Part shown: positions 50,932-59,133 of the stretch, one piece after another
Numbering within the stretch: the first letter of the stretch is position 1
How the letters are laid out: each line of letters starts with the position of its first letter
DNA from: Thermococcus guaymasensis DSM 11113
GTDB taxonomy: Archaea; Methanobacteriota_B; Thermococci; Thermococcales; Thermococcaceae
Assembly: GCF_000816105.1 (NCBI RefSeq)
Contig: NZ_CP007140.1
Coordinates: 1,514,388-1,578,387 of the forward strand
Length of the DNA: 64,000 bases
Reading direction: 5' to 3'
The notes under the pieces: generated by a model
What the model was told of the DNA's origin: nothing
Database searches by the model: none
The model's input: the letters and a program-made list of their open reading frames with translations, nothing else
Translations under genes and position numbers: made by a program

Positions 50932-52254
50932 TCACCTCAGCTTGTCAAACAGCAGGTTCAACGCGATCTTCACACCCTCCATGACATTGGTTCCCTTTTT
51001 CATTGAGTATTCGGTGTAAACCGCCTTAATTGGAACCTCAACTATCCTGCATCCGTGTTTTGAGGCCTCTATTATAATCTCGCTCGAAACTGCGTAACGG
51101 TCGCAGGTTATCCGGATCTTGGATGCGCATTCTCGGTTGAAGCACCTCAGCCCGCTCTGGCTATCGCTCACGTACTTCCTGGCAAAAATTGCCGTTATCA
51201 CATCGAGAACGAAATTTCCAAACTTTTTGACGAGGGGCATTTCGCTCGTGTCTCCCTTGAGCCTCGAACCCACCGCAAAATCTGCCTTTCCCTCTGCAAC
51301 AGGCCTCATTACCCTGAGCGCGTCGCTCACGAGGTGCTGACCGTCGGCGTCAAAGGTTAAAATGAGCTCGGCTCCCTTCCTAACCGCAAAAGCCAGCCCC
51401 GTCCCCAGGGCACCTCCAAGTCCCCTGTTCACTAAGTGGTTCAGGACATGAACCCCGTACGACTCGGCGATCTCCCTTGTCCTGTCCCGGGATCCATCGT
51501 TTACCACTACTATCTCCTCCCTTCTGAAATATCTGAGGAGGTCGTTAAGAACTGCTGGAAGGGTCTTTTCCTCGTTGTACGCTGGAACGACAACATAAGT
51601 CGAGAGCAGTCTTTCCAGGAGCTTTTTCAACTCTTTGAGATCCAGAACTTCGAAGTCTGGTTCCACCTCCACCGAGAAGCTCATTCTTCCAGAATCGTGG
51701 CCTGTCACGAGGACGCTCAGCGTCCCCGCACTCCTTGCTGCCAGGACGTCGTAGCCATGATCCCCGACCACTATCGCCTTCTCAGGAGGGACATTAAGAT
51801 CGGAGAGCGCCTTTTGTATCTGGCCCGGGTTTGGCTTAAGATCCTCGGGTTTAACGTCCTCTCTAGCAACTATCGAGTCAAAATAGTTAGTTATGCCGTT
51901 TTTTTCAAGCGCGAGAAGTGCGGCCTTCCTTGAGCTCCTTGTTACGAGGGCCAGCTTTATTCCCTTTCCCTTCAAATATTCAAGAACTTCACGGGCATCA
52001 TCAAAGAGGAAGCTCTCCCGCATGCGTTCCGTTTCGAGCTCCACCTGAACCGAGTGAAGCCTCTCAAAGTCAATTCCCGTTTTCTCCGAGACCTTCAGCA
52101 GGGTCTCGTACATTGGGGTTAGGTCTCCCAAGAGCTCTTCTGCGATTCCAATTTCTAGCAGGCGCTTTTTGAGGCGTTCTTTTATCTCTGAAAAGGGTGT
52201 TGGAGCCCCCACCAGTGTGCCGTCGAGGTCAAATATGACCGCCCTTATGTCCAT
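50932..52254 (-). CDS. HAD phosphatase-family 2 glycosyltransferase fusion
   Basis: The protein has 440 residues. Residues 1-210 are a HAD hydrolase (VIFDLDGTLVG, LVTRSSRKAA, IVVGDHGYDVLAARSAG). Residues 217-440 are a GT2 domain (TYVVVPAYNEEKTL, VVNDGSRDRT, LTFDADGQH with DxD, then GSRLKGD) of the dolichyl-phosphate sugar synthase type. The HAD part may remove a phosphate from the sugar or lipid intermediate; that is inference. A 26-base overlap with the Lrp-type gene and the adjoining DUF2304 gene suggest one operon. Confidence 0.9.
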   Translation of the reverse strand: MDIRAVIFDLDGTLVGAPTPFSEIKERLKKRLLEIGIAEELLGDLTPMYETLLKVSEKTGIDFERLHSVQVELETERMRESFLFDDAREVLEYLKGKGIKLALVTRSSRKAALLALEKNGITNYFDSIVAREDVKPEDLKPNPGQIQKALSDLNVPPEKAIVVGDHGYDVLAARSAGTLSVLVTGHDSGRMSFSVEVEPDFEVLDLKELKKLLERLLSTYVVVPAYNEEKTLPAVLNDLLRYFRREEIVVVNDGSRDRTREIAESYGVHVLNHLVNRGLGGALGTGLAFAVRKGAELILTFDADGQHLVSDALRVMRPVAEGKADFAVGSRLKGDTSEMPLVKKFGNFVLDVITAIFARKYVSDSQSGLRCFNRECASKIRITCDRYAVSSEIIIEASKHGCRIVEVPIKAVYTEYSMKKGTNVMEGVKIALNLLFDKLR

Positions 52255-52729
52255 GACTGCCTCCCCTCTTTTTGGTATCGGTCCAGCATTCTTTGATGGA
52301 GTCGTAGATCGTTCCCCATTCTATATACTCAAGCAGTGAGCCCAGAGAGTGCTTCAACCGTCCGGCAAACCTCTTCATCTCGTCCATGTCCTCAAACTCT
52401 GCTATTATTAGGGCCTGAGTTCTACCTGTGGTTCTGTAGATGGTCTGAACGTTGTCCAGCACCGCGAACTTGGAGAGTATCCTGTCGACCTCTGGGTCTT
52501 CGGCCTTAAGCTTTAGGAGCATGAACACTCTGACATATCGATCAAGAAAAGAAGGATCGACGACAGCTGAAAATCCCTGGATTGCCCCCAGCTCCCGCAG
52601 CTTGTCAATCCGGTTCTTAACGCTTGCTGGTGATAGTCCCAGCTCCCTGCCTAGCTCTGTGAGAGTAATTCTGCCGTTTTTTCTCAGGATTTTGAGGATC
52701 TCTCTGTCTTTCTCGTCGAAGCGAACCAT
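52229..52729 (-). CDS. Lrp/AsnC family transcriptional regulator
   Basis: The protein has 166 residues: winged HTH (RITLTELGRELGLSPASVKNRIDKLRELG), then a RAM domain (VFMLLKLKAEDPEVDRIL, YRTTGRTQALIIAEFEDM). Its C-terminal tail is rich in Gly, His and Lys. The ATG at 52729 follows GGTGGGCGG. It lies 15 bases after the TyrRS stop and overlaps the fusion gene, so it could regulate either. Confidence 0.9.
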   Translation of the reverse strand: MVRFDEKDREILKILRKNGRITLTELGRELGLSPASVKNRIDKLRELGAIQGFSAVVDPSFLDRYVRVFMLLKLKAEDPEVDRILSKFAVLDNVQTIYRTTGRTQALIIAEFEDMDEMKRFAGRLKHSLGSLLEYIEWGTIYDSIKECWTDTKKRGGSHGHKGGHI

Positions 52730-52744
52730 TCCGCCCACCGGTCT

Positions 52745-53872
52745 TCAGCGGGTAATCTGCACCTCTTTCATGAGCTCCAGCGGCTCTGGGTGCTTCTCGA
52801 AGTACTCTCTGACAGGCTTGAGGAGCTCAATGAGGTATTCGGCGACCGCGTTCTTGAGGTCGAGCGGGTGAAGCTTTCCTTCCGCGAAGTCTCTCTTGAG
52901 CTCCTCGAAGGTCGTGTAGGTAACGTCGCCGCCGAATTTGGCCGGGCGGTGGATTGTGAACTCAGTCGGCTCCTCGCGGAAGATTATGTACTCGGCCCAG
53001 TCGAGGACGGGATTGTACTTAACCTCCCTAGCGGGGCAGAAGGCCTTCCTGAGCTTCTGCCTGATTTCCTCCGGGCTGTCGTGGATGAATACGGCCGAGT
53101 AGGGCTTGCTCTTGCTCATCTTCATCTGGGTCTTCAGCTCTTTGAACTGCTCCTCGCTCTCTATCGGCCAGACCGGTGGCTCCTGCAGGCCGAGGAGGAG
53201 GTGGTGGTGCAGAGCGACAGGCTTGAGCTTCTCGCCCTTCCACTCAAGCGGGTGGTATCTGAGCTTCGGGGCGACCTCGATGGCTATGACGTGGGCCTTC
53301 CTCTGATCCATTCCAGCGTGGGTGATGGTAACGCCCTGGTAGAAGATGTCGGCGACCTGCATTGCCGGGTATATGAGCTTGGCGAAGTCTATCGCCTCCC
53401 CCATCTGGCGGCCCATGATGGTTATGGAGCGCATCATCCTTGCGAGGGTAACGTTCTTGGAGATGTCTATGACCGTCTGCCAGTAGTCGCCCTTCTCCAG
53501 TATCTCACTCGCGAGGACGAACTCAACCTTGTCCGGGTCTCCGCCCATGACCTTTATGCTCTGCTTCATGCCCTCCTTGAAGTAAGTGAGCGCGACCTTC
53601 TGTATCGTCTCTAGATCGCCGCCGAGCTTGTCGTTTATCCAGCTGTGCCAGTCGGCGAGGAAAATCCTCGTCTTGATTCCAGCCTCCTGGAGGTCGGCTA
53701 TCTTCGCTCCAGCCATGAGACCGGTACCAAGGTGAATGTAACCGCTTATCTCGAAGCCTATGTAGTGCTGCATGGGAACGCCAACCTCAAACAGGCGCCT
53801 CAGGTTCTCTTCGGTAAGAAGTTCCTCCGTTGGCTTTCTCTTTATCAGCTCTATCTTTTTTTCCACGTCCAT
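52745..53872 (-). CDS. tyrS: Tyrosyl-tRNA synthetase
   Basis: The protein has 375 residues of the archaeal/eukaryal TyrRS type. The HIGH-like motif is HLGTG (47-51) and the KMSKS loop is MKMSKSKP near residue 235. The C-terminal anticodon-binding domain covers the last 130 residues. It charges tRNA-Tyr. The ATG at 53872 follows GGTGGGAC. Confidence 0.96.
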   Translation of the reverse strand: MDVEKKIELIKRKPTEELLTEENLRRLFEVGVPMQHYIGFEISGYIHLGTGLMAGAKIADLQEAGIKTRIFLADWHSWINDKLGGDLETIQKVALTYFKEGMKQSIKVMGGDPDKVEFVLASEILEKGDYWQTVIDISKNVTLARMMRSITIMGRQMGEAIDFAKLIYPAMQVADIFYQGVTITHAGMDQRKAHVIAIEVAPKLRYHPLEWKGEKLKPVALHHHLLLGLQEPPVWPIESEEQFKELKTQMKMSKSKPYSAVFIHDSPEEIRQKLRKAFCPAREVKYNPVLDWAEYIIFREEPTEFTIHRPAKFGGDVTYTTFEELKRDFAEGKLHPLDLKNAVAEYLIELLKPVREYFEKHPEPLELMKEVQITR

Positions 53873-53979
53873 TTGTCCCACCTATCCTAAAAACGAGGAT
53901 CGGTTTAAGGATTTTGCGGCCGAAAGGTTAATTTAGATTCTCCAACTACATACATCTGAACGTTATGGGGGTGTTCAAC

Positions 53980-54480
53980 ATGAGGGTACTGTTTTTGACT
54001 GCCGATGGTTTTGAAGACTTGGAACTGATTTATCCGCTTCACAGGATAAAGGAGGAGGGCCACGAGGTCTACGTGGCAAGCTTCAAGAGGGGCAAGATAA
54101 CTGGAAAGCACGGCTACTCCGTTGATGTTGATCTGACCTTCGATGAGGTCGATCCCGACGAGTTCGACGCACTCGTCCTGCCGGGAGGAAAGGCGCCGGA
54201 GATCGTCAGGCTCAACGAGACGACCGTCGAGATAGCGAGGAAGATGTTCGAGGCAGGGAAGCCCGTCGCAAGCATCTGCCACGGTCCGCAGATACTCATC
54301 TCAGCGGGCGTGCTCAAGGGCAGGAAGGGGACGAGCACGATAACCATCAGGGATGACGTGATAAACGCCGGTGCCGAATGGGTTAACGAGGAAGTAGTCG
54401 TTGACGGCAACTGGGTCAGCTCAAGACACCCCGGCGACCTCTACGCCTGGATGAGGGAGTTCGTCAAGCTCCTCCGCTGA
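53980..54480 (+). CDS. pfpI: DJ-1/PfpI-family peptidase or deglycase
   Basis: The protein has 166 residues, the length of PfpI of P. furiosus. The catalytic Cys100-His101 lies in the nucleophile elbow ASICHGPQ, with Glu12 nearby in GFEDLELIYPL. Known family members form hexamers with protease activity and have been reported as glyoxalase/deglycase enzymes. The ATG at 53980 follows GGGGGTG. Confidence 0.94.
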   Translation: MRVLFLTADGFEDLELIYPLHRIKEEGHEVYVASFKRGKITGKHGYSVDVDLTFDEVDPDEFDALVLPGGKAPEIVRLNETTVEIARKMFEAGKPVASICHGPQILISAGVLKGRKGTSTITIRDDVINAGAEWVNEEVVVDGNWVSSRHPGDLYAWMREFVKLLR

Positions 54481-54709
54481 ACTTTTTATGATTTTCCCTT
54501 TTAGTTTGTTTGGTTTGAACAGAATCTCTTAAGAGGCACTGGTTGTTCTCCAAAGTATCTGGTTATAAATCAAAATTTTGGAATTGTTGTAATTTCTTTT
54601 GTATTTTTTCCAAGTTTCATTGATATATGATGCATAAAATCCAATATATCGCTAAATATTTTGGAAAATTCTTAAATAGGATGAGGGTGCAGTATGGGTG
54701 GTGAGGGGT
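54481..54709. other. AT-rich intergenic region
   Basis: These 229 bases are strongly AT-rich. They begin with T-runs (ACTTTTTATG, TTTCCCTTTT) that likely terminate pfpI, and end with TATA-like ATTCTTAAATAGG at about 54668-54680 for the next gene. No gene or RNA is supported. Confidence 0.55.
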
Positions 54710-55150
54710 ATGCGGGTGTGGGAGGGAATAAGACTCTACGAAAACGTTGTGTGCAGATCCCCTGAAGATCTGTTCCTCCTCATCCAGGAGGCGCTACGTG
54801 TGGGCGAGGGTGCTCTTGTCAGGGTGTTTCCCAGTAACGAAAGGAGTGCCTACATCCACATCCTAGTTGATGAAGAAAAACTTCTGTTGGCAGAGGTAGT
54901 CTTTATACGGACAGGGGGCAGACTTAGGGGGGAGTCTGCAGTTAGGTACCTCTTGGAAGCTTTAAGTGCCCCAGTAGTCGCGGACGTTTACTCCCTCGGG
55001 GATGAGGAGGTCAAAAAGACGGTGCTCTCTAACTTGGAACTATATGAAGAAACACCTCACACACTCCTCTTCGAAATGTTTTTACCGAAACTGTGGCGGT
55101 CCTCCCCCACCTTCCTCAAATCAGCTTTTTCTTCATGCTCGCTTAAATAA
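54710..55150 (+). CDS. Hypothetical protein, DUF2226-like N-terminus
   Basis: The protein has 146 residues from the ATG at 54710 (GGTGAGGGG). Residues 1-110 resemble the N-terminal region of thermococcal DUF2226 proteins (RLYENVVCRSPEDLFLLIQ, RVFPSNERSAYIHILVD). The last 25 residues (FLPKLWRSSPTFLKSAFSSC) look unlike the rest and may result from a truncation or frameshift. The function is unknown. Confidence 0.5.
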   Translation: MRVWEGIRLYENVVCRSPEDLFLLIQEALRVGEGALVRVFPSNERSAYIHILVDEEKLLLAEVVFIRTGGRLRGESAVRYLLEALSAPVVADVYSLGDEEVKKTVLSNLELYEETPHTLLFEMFLPKLWRSSPTFLKSAFSSCSLK

Positions 55151-55236
55151 GAGGGCTTAAATTGGCCTGTTCTGAATACTTTTCTGGACATTTTGCCAAA
55201 GTTTTAAAGCACCCTTAAAACAAAGGAGGTAGGGTT

Positions 55237-55677
55237 GTGAAGATGGACGAGAGCACGAAGAAATTAACAAGATCCAGAAAGAACCGTGTCTTCTTTGGAG
55301 TCGTTGGGGGTTTAGCTGAGTACCTGAATATAGATCCCACTCTCCTCAGGGTTATACTTGTCGTTCTGCTGGTCTTCAACCCCTTTGCAATGATACTTCT
55401 CTACTTCCTGCTCGCTCTTGTCATCCCAGAAGAGAACCGCGAAGAAAGGCCCCTTGGAGATAGGCTCAGTGAGCTAGCCGAAGAGACTGAAAAACGGGTC
55501 AATGAAATAATTTCAAGTGGTGACACCAGAACCCTTGCCATAATCCTGATAGTACTGGGAGCGACCCTCGTGGCAAAGTCCTTCCTTCCTCTGATAATCA
55601 GGCCCGTGGATGAAACAACGCTCTTGGCGATCGTGCTCCTTATCATGGGTGCAATACTGCTCGTGGAGGGTGATTGA
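55237..55677 (+). CDS. PspC-domain membrane protein
   Basis: The protein has 146 residues from a GTG at 55237 well spaced from GGAGGT; an ATG at 55243 is possible. The PspC domain is N-terminal (FFGVVGGLAEYLNIDPTLLRV, then a helix and YFLLALVIPEE), followed by a linker and two more membrane helices. PspC proteins respond to membrane stress. It leads a three-gene unit with a small membrane protein and a CitG-like enzyme. Confidence 0.88.
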   Translation: MKMDESTKKLTRSRKNRVFFGVVGGLAEYLNIDPTLLRVILVVLLVFNPFAMILLYFLLALVIPEENREERPLGDRLSELAEETEKRVNEIISSGDTRTLAIILIVLGATLVAKSFLPLIIRPVDETTLLAIVLLIMGAILLVEGD

Positions 55678-55678
55678 C

Positions 55679-55906
55679 GTGAGGACGCTTGGGATAATCT
55701 TCATCTTTATTGGGCTCGTTCTCCTGCTGAAGCAGTTCAATCCGGAGTTTATAGCCTGGCTTCGGCCGTATGCAGGGGCTATAAAGAATGCCTTCTGGGG
55801 TGTTACACTTATAGCCCTAGGCCTTTACCTTATGGCGAAGAGAACCGCCAGAAAAGTCGTACTAGCTCTGTATCTCGTATATCTGATCATTTACCTGGTG
55901 GTGTGA
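55679..55906 (+). CDS. Small membrane protein after the PspC gene
   Basis: The protein has 75 residues from a GTG at 55679 with GGAGGGTGAT just upstream. It has three hydrophobic segments separated by short basic loops (LGIIFIFIGLVLLLKQF; AFWGVTLIALGLYLMAKR; VVLALYLVYLIIYLVV). It resembles the helical second half of the PspC protein. It abuts the CitG-like gene exactly. Confidence 0.7.
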   Translation: MRTLGIIFIFIGLVLLLKQFNPEFIAWLRPYAGAIKNAFWGVTLIALGLYLMAKRTARKVVLALYLVYLIIYLVV

Positions 55907-56833
55907 ATGGAGAGGTGGAAGATAGTCCGTGCATTCCTCCTCGGGCCGCTTATCGAGGCAGCGGTTCCCAAGCCCGGCAACGTAAACCGCTTTAGGGACT
56001 TCGAGGATTTGACATTTTACCACTTCCTGTTTGCGGACACGGCCGTTGCGGGGGTTTACTACGAGGCCGTGAAGACCGCGGAGCTTTTGAAGAAAGGCAT
56101 TCTTGAGCCCTGGGAAGCAGGATTGGGGGAGCTGATGCGGCGGGCAGTTCAGGCGTCGCGCGAGGCTCAAGACGCCAACCCAAACTTCGGTATCATTGCC
56201 CTCTCACTTCCGCTCATGATGGGGATGGCAATCGGGAGAAACATGCTTGATGCAAGGAAAAAGGCGAGACTTCTGATAGAAGAATCAACGGTCAGGGACA
56301 CCATGGAGTTCTACCGGGCGATACGGATTGCCAACCCCAAGGGAATCCCCAGCGGCGTTAAATATGACGTCTATTCCGACGACTCCTTCAGAGAGCTGTT
56401 CCAGGACGAAATAAACCTGGCAAGGCTGGCTGAGATAAGCTGTGAGCGAGAGCTGATATTCTGCGAGTGGCTCAATGAATACGAGCTGAGCTACTCGACC
56501 TTCGGACGTCTCTACGAGCTGATAAAGGAGCTTCCACTGGAAGATGCCGTGGTGAGGGCCTTCGTAGAGCTGCTCGCGAACAACCTTGACACGCTCATCA
56601 TACGAAAAGCAGGGGTTGAAGAGGCGAAGCTTGTCCAGGAGAAAGCAAAGAAAGTTCTCAAGGGGGAACTGACCGTTGAGGAGCTGGACGCTTTTATGCG
56701 GGAAAAAGGCGACCTGAGAAACCCGGGTAGCTTGGCCGACATTATGGCAGTCTCGCTCAGCCTGCTCGTCTTGAGGGGATTAAGAATAGAATTGAAAGAT
56801 GGAAAAGTCTGGGGAGTTACAGGACGACCTTAA
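55907..56833 (+). CDS. CitG/MdcB-family protein (triphosphoribosyl-dephospho-CoA synthase-like)
   Basis: The protein has 308 residues, all helical, with the family blocks EAAVPKPGNVNRF, ANPNFGIIALSLPLMM and RNPGSLADIMAVSLSLLV. In bacteria CitG builds the citrate lyase prosthetic group from ATP and dephospho-CoA. No citrate or malonate lyase gene is in the window, so the archaeal substrate is an open question. Its end overlaps the DUF1884 gene by 17 bases. Confidence 0.85.
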   Translation: MERWKIVRAFLLGPLIEAAVPKPGNVNRFRDFEDLTFYHFLFADTAVAGVYYEAVKTAELLKKGILEPWEAGLGELMRRAVQASREAQDANPNFGIIALSLPLMMGMAIGRNMLDARKKARLLIEESTVRDTMEFYRAIRIANPKGIPSGVKYDVYSDDSFRELFQDEINLARLAEISCERELIFCEWLNEYELSYSTFGRLYELIKELPLEDAVVRAFVELLANNLDTLIIRKAGVEEAKLVQEKAKKVLKGELTVEELDAFMREKGDLRNPGSLADIMAVSLSLLVLRGLRIELKDGKVWGVTGRP

Positions 56834-57098
56834 AGCGCTTCGCCCCACCCAAACCGAGGCCTAGCGCCTTGCTGTCTATAACAACCGCGTCTCCTTCAAG
56901 CTCCTCCAGAACCCTGACTTTCAGTCCCGAAAGCTCAATGACGTCTTCCTCACCTCCAAATTCTTCCCTCACTTGCTCTTTTATAAAATCGTAGGCCTGT
57001 TTCCCGACCACCACAACATCTGGGTTGTATCCATCGAGTTTTAGCTCATTGGCCTTCTCTTCCACTGTACTCAGAATACGGATCAAGTCTCCTCTCAT
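56817..57098 (-). CDS. DUF1884 protein, probable family 4 (A-domain) mini-encapsulin
   Basis: The protein has 93 residues. The sequence (RGDLIRILSTVEEKANELKLDGYNPDVV, then DAVVIDSKALGLGLGGAKR) strongly recalls P. furiosus PF0899, a structure with only the axial domain of the HK97 phage capsid fold that has been classed as a family 4 encapsulin. This identification is from memory of the family. The ATG follows GGTGTAAACC, and GGCTTTTAAG at about 57130-57138 is its TATA. No obvious cargo enzyme shares its strand. Confidence 0.65.
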   Translation of the reverse strand: MRGDLIRILSTVEEKANELKLDGYNPDVVVVGKQAYDFIKEQVREEFGGEEDVIELSGLKVRVLEELEGDAVVIDSKALGLGLGGAKRFKVVL

Positions 57099-57144
57099 GG
57101 TTTACACCGATAAAAGATGAAGGGCGGAACTTAAAAGCCTTCCT

Positions 57145-57786
57145 TCAGAGCCCAAAAGCTCCCTTGATCCCGTTTATGATCATCTGCACGGCCATTGAGG
57201 TCAGTATCAGACCCATCATTCTCGTCATCACTTTGATACCAACTCTTCCAAGTCTTTTCTGTATCCTGTTGGAAGAGCAGAGAACCAGCCAGACCGTTAG
57301 GCCTATCGCTAGGATGCTTGCTATTACTGCAGCTTTCTCCGGGATGGTAGTGCTCTTGGCGGTATAGATCATCACGGTGGTTATCGCACCCGGGCCGGAG
57401 ATCAGTGGTATTGCGAGCGGGATTATGGCGACTTCCTCCAGTGTAACGACTTCTTCGCTGAACTCCTCTGTTTCTTCATCGCTTATCTTTACTGAGGACA
57501 ACTTTCCGGACAGCATCTCCATCGCCATCTTGAAGAGAAGAATGCCGCCGGCTATGGCAAAGGCATCTACACTGGAACCAAAGAACCGAAATATCCACTG
57601 CCCGAGGAGGGCAAAGACCATGAGCGTTACCGCTACGGTTATGGATGTTTTTCTTGCTATCTCTCGCCGCACTCCCTCTGAGAGGTCGTGGGTAACGCTG
57701 AGGAACACTGGGACAGCGCCAATGGGATTCGTTATGGCAAAAAGCCCGGAATAGATTATGAGAAAGTACTTAATGGCCTCTATCAC
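57145..57786 (-). CDS. MarC/SnatA-family membrane transporter
   Basis: The protein has 213 residues and six membrane helices. The family motif NPIGAVPVFLSVT is near residue 20 and a second, IPLAIPLISGPGAITTVM, near 125. The Thermococcus sp. KS-1 member SnatA carries small neutral amino acids such as glycine and alanine, so a similar role is likely. It starts at a GTG with GGTGATAAA directly upstream. Confidence 0.92.
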   Translation of the reverse strand: MIEAIKYFLIIYSGLFAITNPIGAVPVFLSVTHDLSEGVRREIARKTSITVAVTLMVFALLGQWIFRFFGSSVDAFAIAGGILLFKMAMEMLSGKLSSVKISDEETEEFSEEVVTLEEVAIIPLAIPLISGPGAITTVMIYTAKSTTIPEKAAVIASILAIGLTVWLVLCSSNRIQKRLGRVGIKVMTRMMGLILTSMAVQMIINGIKGAFGL

Positions 57787-57827
57787 TTTATCACCCTGTG
57801 CGGCTGGAAGAAAGGAAGTTAAAAAAA

Positions 57828-58235
57828 CTAACTTTTGATGATCTCGACAGAATACGTAACTTCCGCTCCACTGAGCTTCATGTGTGCACTTGCGGAGCAG
57901 TATTTATCCTGGCTGAGTTCTATTGCTCGCCGGGCTTTCTCCTCGCTCACATTTCCGTAGATCTTGTAGTGGAGATGGACTTTCTTGTATATCCGGGGAT
58001 GCCCTTCTCTCCTTTCTCCTGAGATCTCGACCTCAAGGCCTTCAATTGGCTCCCTCATTTTATTGAGGATCATAACAACGTCGTAGGCAGTGCAGCCAGC
58101 AACGCTTAGAAGGAGGAGCCTCATCGGGCTTATGCCGCCCTCTCCGAGGATGATTGAGCACTTATCACCTTCTATACTCCCGATGAATTGATAGTCTTTA
58201 AACCACTCTACTTTACCTTTAATTTCGTCTGCCAT
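57828..58235 (-). CDS. OsmC-family protein
   Basis: The protein has 135 residues. The two catalytic cysteines of OsmC/Ohr proteins are at Cys48 (SVAGCTAYDV) and Cys113 (DKYCSASAHM). The family reduces organic peroxides with thiols. The ATG at 58235 follows GGGTGA. It is divergent from the radical SAM gene, with a 58-base gap that contains both promoters. Confidence 0.92.
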   Translation of the reverse strand: MADEIKGKVEWFKDYQFIGSIEGDKCSIILGEGGISPMRLLLLSVAGCTAYDVVMILNKMREPIEGLEVEISGERREGHPRIYKKVHLHYKIYGNVSEEKARRAIELSQDKYCSASAHMKLSGAEVTYSVEIIKS

Positions 58236-58293
58236 ATTTTTCACCCATCAGGGTAAACGCAATCCCTTTTAAGGCCTTTTCGTAGGCACAGAC

Positions 58294-59133
58294 ATGTATA
58301 TCCGGCCCTTTGATCCGTGGAAGTCGAAACTCTGCACCTGCCCCTTCAAGTACACTCTGAACGTGTACACAGGCTGCGATCACGCTTGCGTTTACTGCTA
58401 CATAACCAGTTACATCCCCAATGCTTTCCGGGTGAGGATTAAGGAGGGCCTGCTTCCAAAGCTTGAACGGGAACTCAGAAAGCTCGACAAACGATACATT
58501 GTGGCGCTCTCATACTCTTCTGACCCATACCCCACTGTGGAACGGGAGCTTGGGATAACAAGGAAGGTTCTCGAACTCTTCCGGCGCTATGACGTCCGCT
58601 GTCTGCTCCTGACGAAGTCAGACATCTTTAAGCGCGACCTAGACATTCTGAGTGAACTTCGCTGTGCCGTGGGAGTCACCGTTACGACTGTGGACGAGCG
58701 GAAGGCCAAGCTCCTTGAACCGAATGCTCCTTCCCCAAAGGCAAGAATACGGGCGCTCCGGGCGGCCAAAAGGGAGGGAATTCCTGTCTATGCTCGGATT
58801 GACCCAATAATCCCGCTCTATACTTGGGAAGACTTTGAAGAGACGCTGAACGCTTTGGACTTTGTGAACCACATCACAGTCTCCACTCTCAAGCTGAGAC
58901 CCGACTCAAAAAAAAGAATGTTCGCCAAGTTTCCCCGGCTCATGGAAAGGCTGTGGCCACTCTACGAGAAGGGGGAGAGGATCGGGGGTTACTACTACCT
59001 GCCCAGAGAGCTTCGGCTCCGAATTCTCCAAAGGGCGGAGAAAGAAATAACGGAACGGGGGATAACTTTTGGCTCGTGCAGGGAGAGTTACCGCTCGTAC
59101 CCCAGCTGTGATGGGTCTCACTTGGTTCCTTGA
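58294..59133 (+). CDS. Radical SAM protein, spore photoproduct lyase-like group
   Basis: The protein has 279 residues. The cluster motif C-x3-C-x2-C is at Cys28, Cys32 and Cys35 (TGCDHACVYCY). Later blocks (SYSSDPYPTVE, LLTKSDIFKRD, VGVTVTTVDE, RIDPIIPLYT) match the SPL/Rv2578c-like branch. Three cysteines near the ends (Cys14, Cys16 and in SYPSCDGSH) could hold an auxiliary cluster. The reaction is unknown. The end overlaps the amidotransferase gene by 16 bases. Confidence 0.87.
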   Translation: MYIRPFDPWKSKLCTCPFKYTLNVYTGCDHACVYCYITSYIPNAFRVRIKEGLLPKLERELRKLDKRYIVALSYSSDPYPTVERELGITRKVLELFRRYDVRCLLLTKSDIFKRDLDILSELRCAVGVTVTTVDERKAKLLEPNAPSPKARIRALRAAKREGIPVYARIDPIIPLYTWEDFEETLNALDFVNHITVSTLKLRPDSKKRMFAKFPRLMERLWPLYEKGERIGGYYYLPRELRLRILQRAEKEITERGITFGSCRESYRSYPSCDGSHLVP

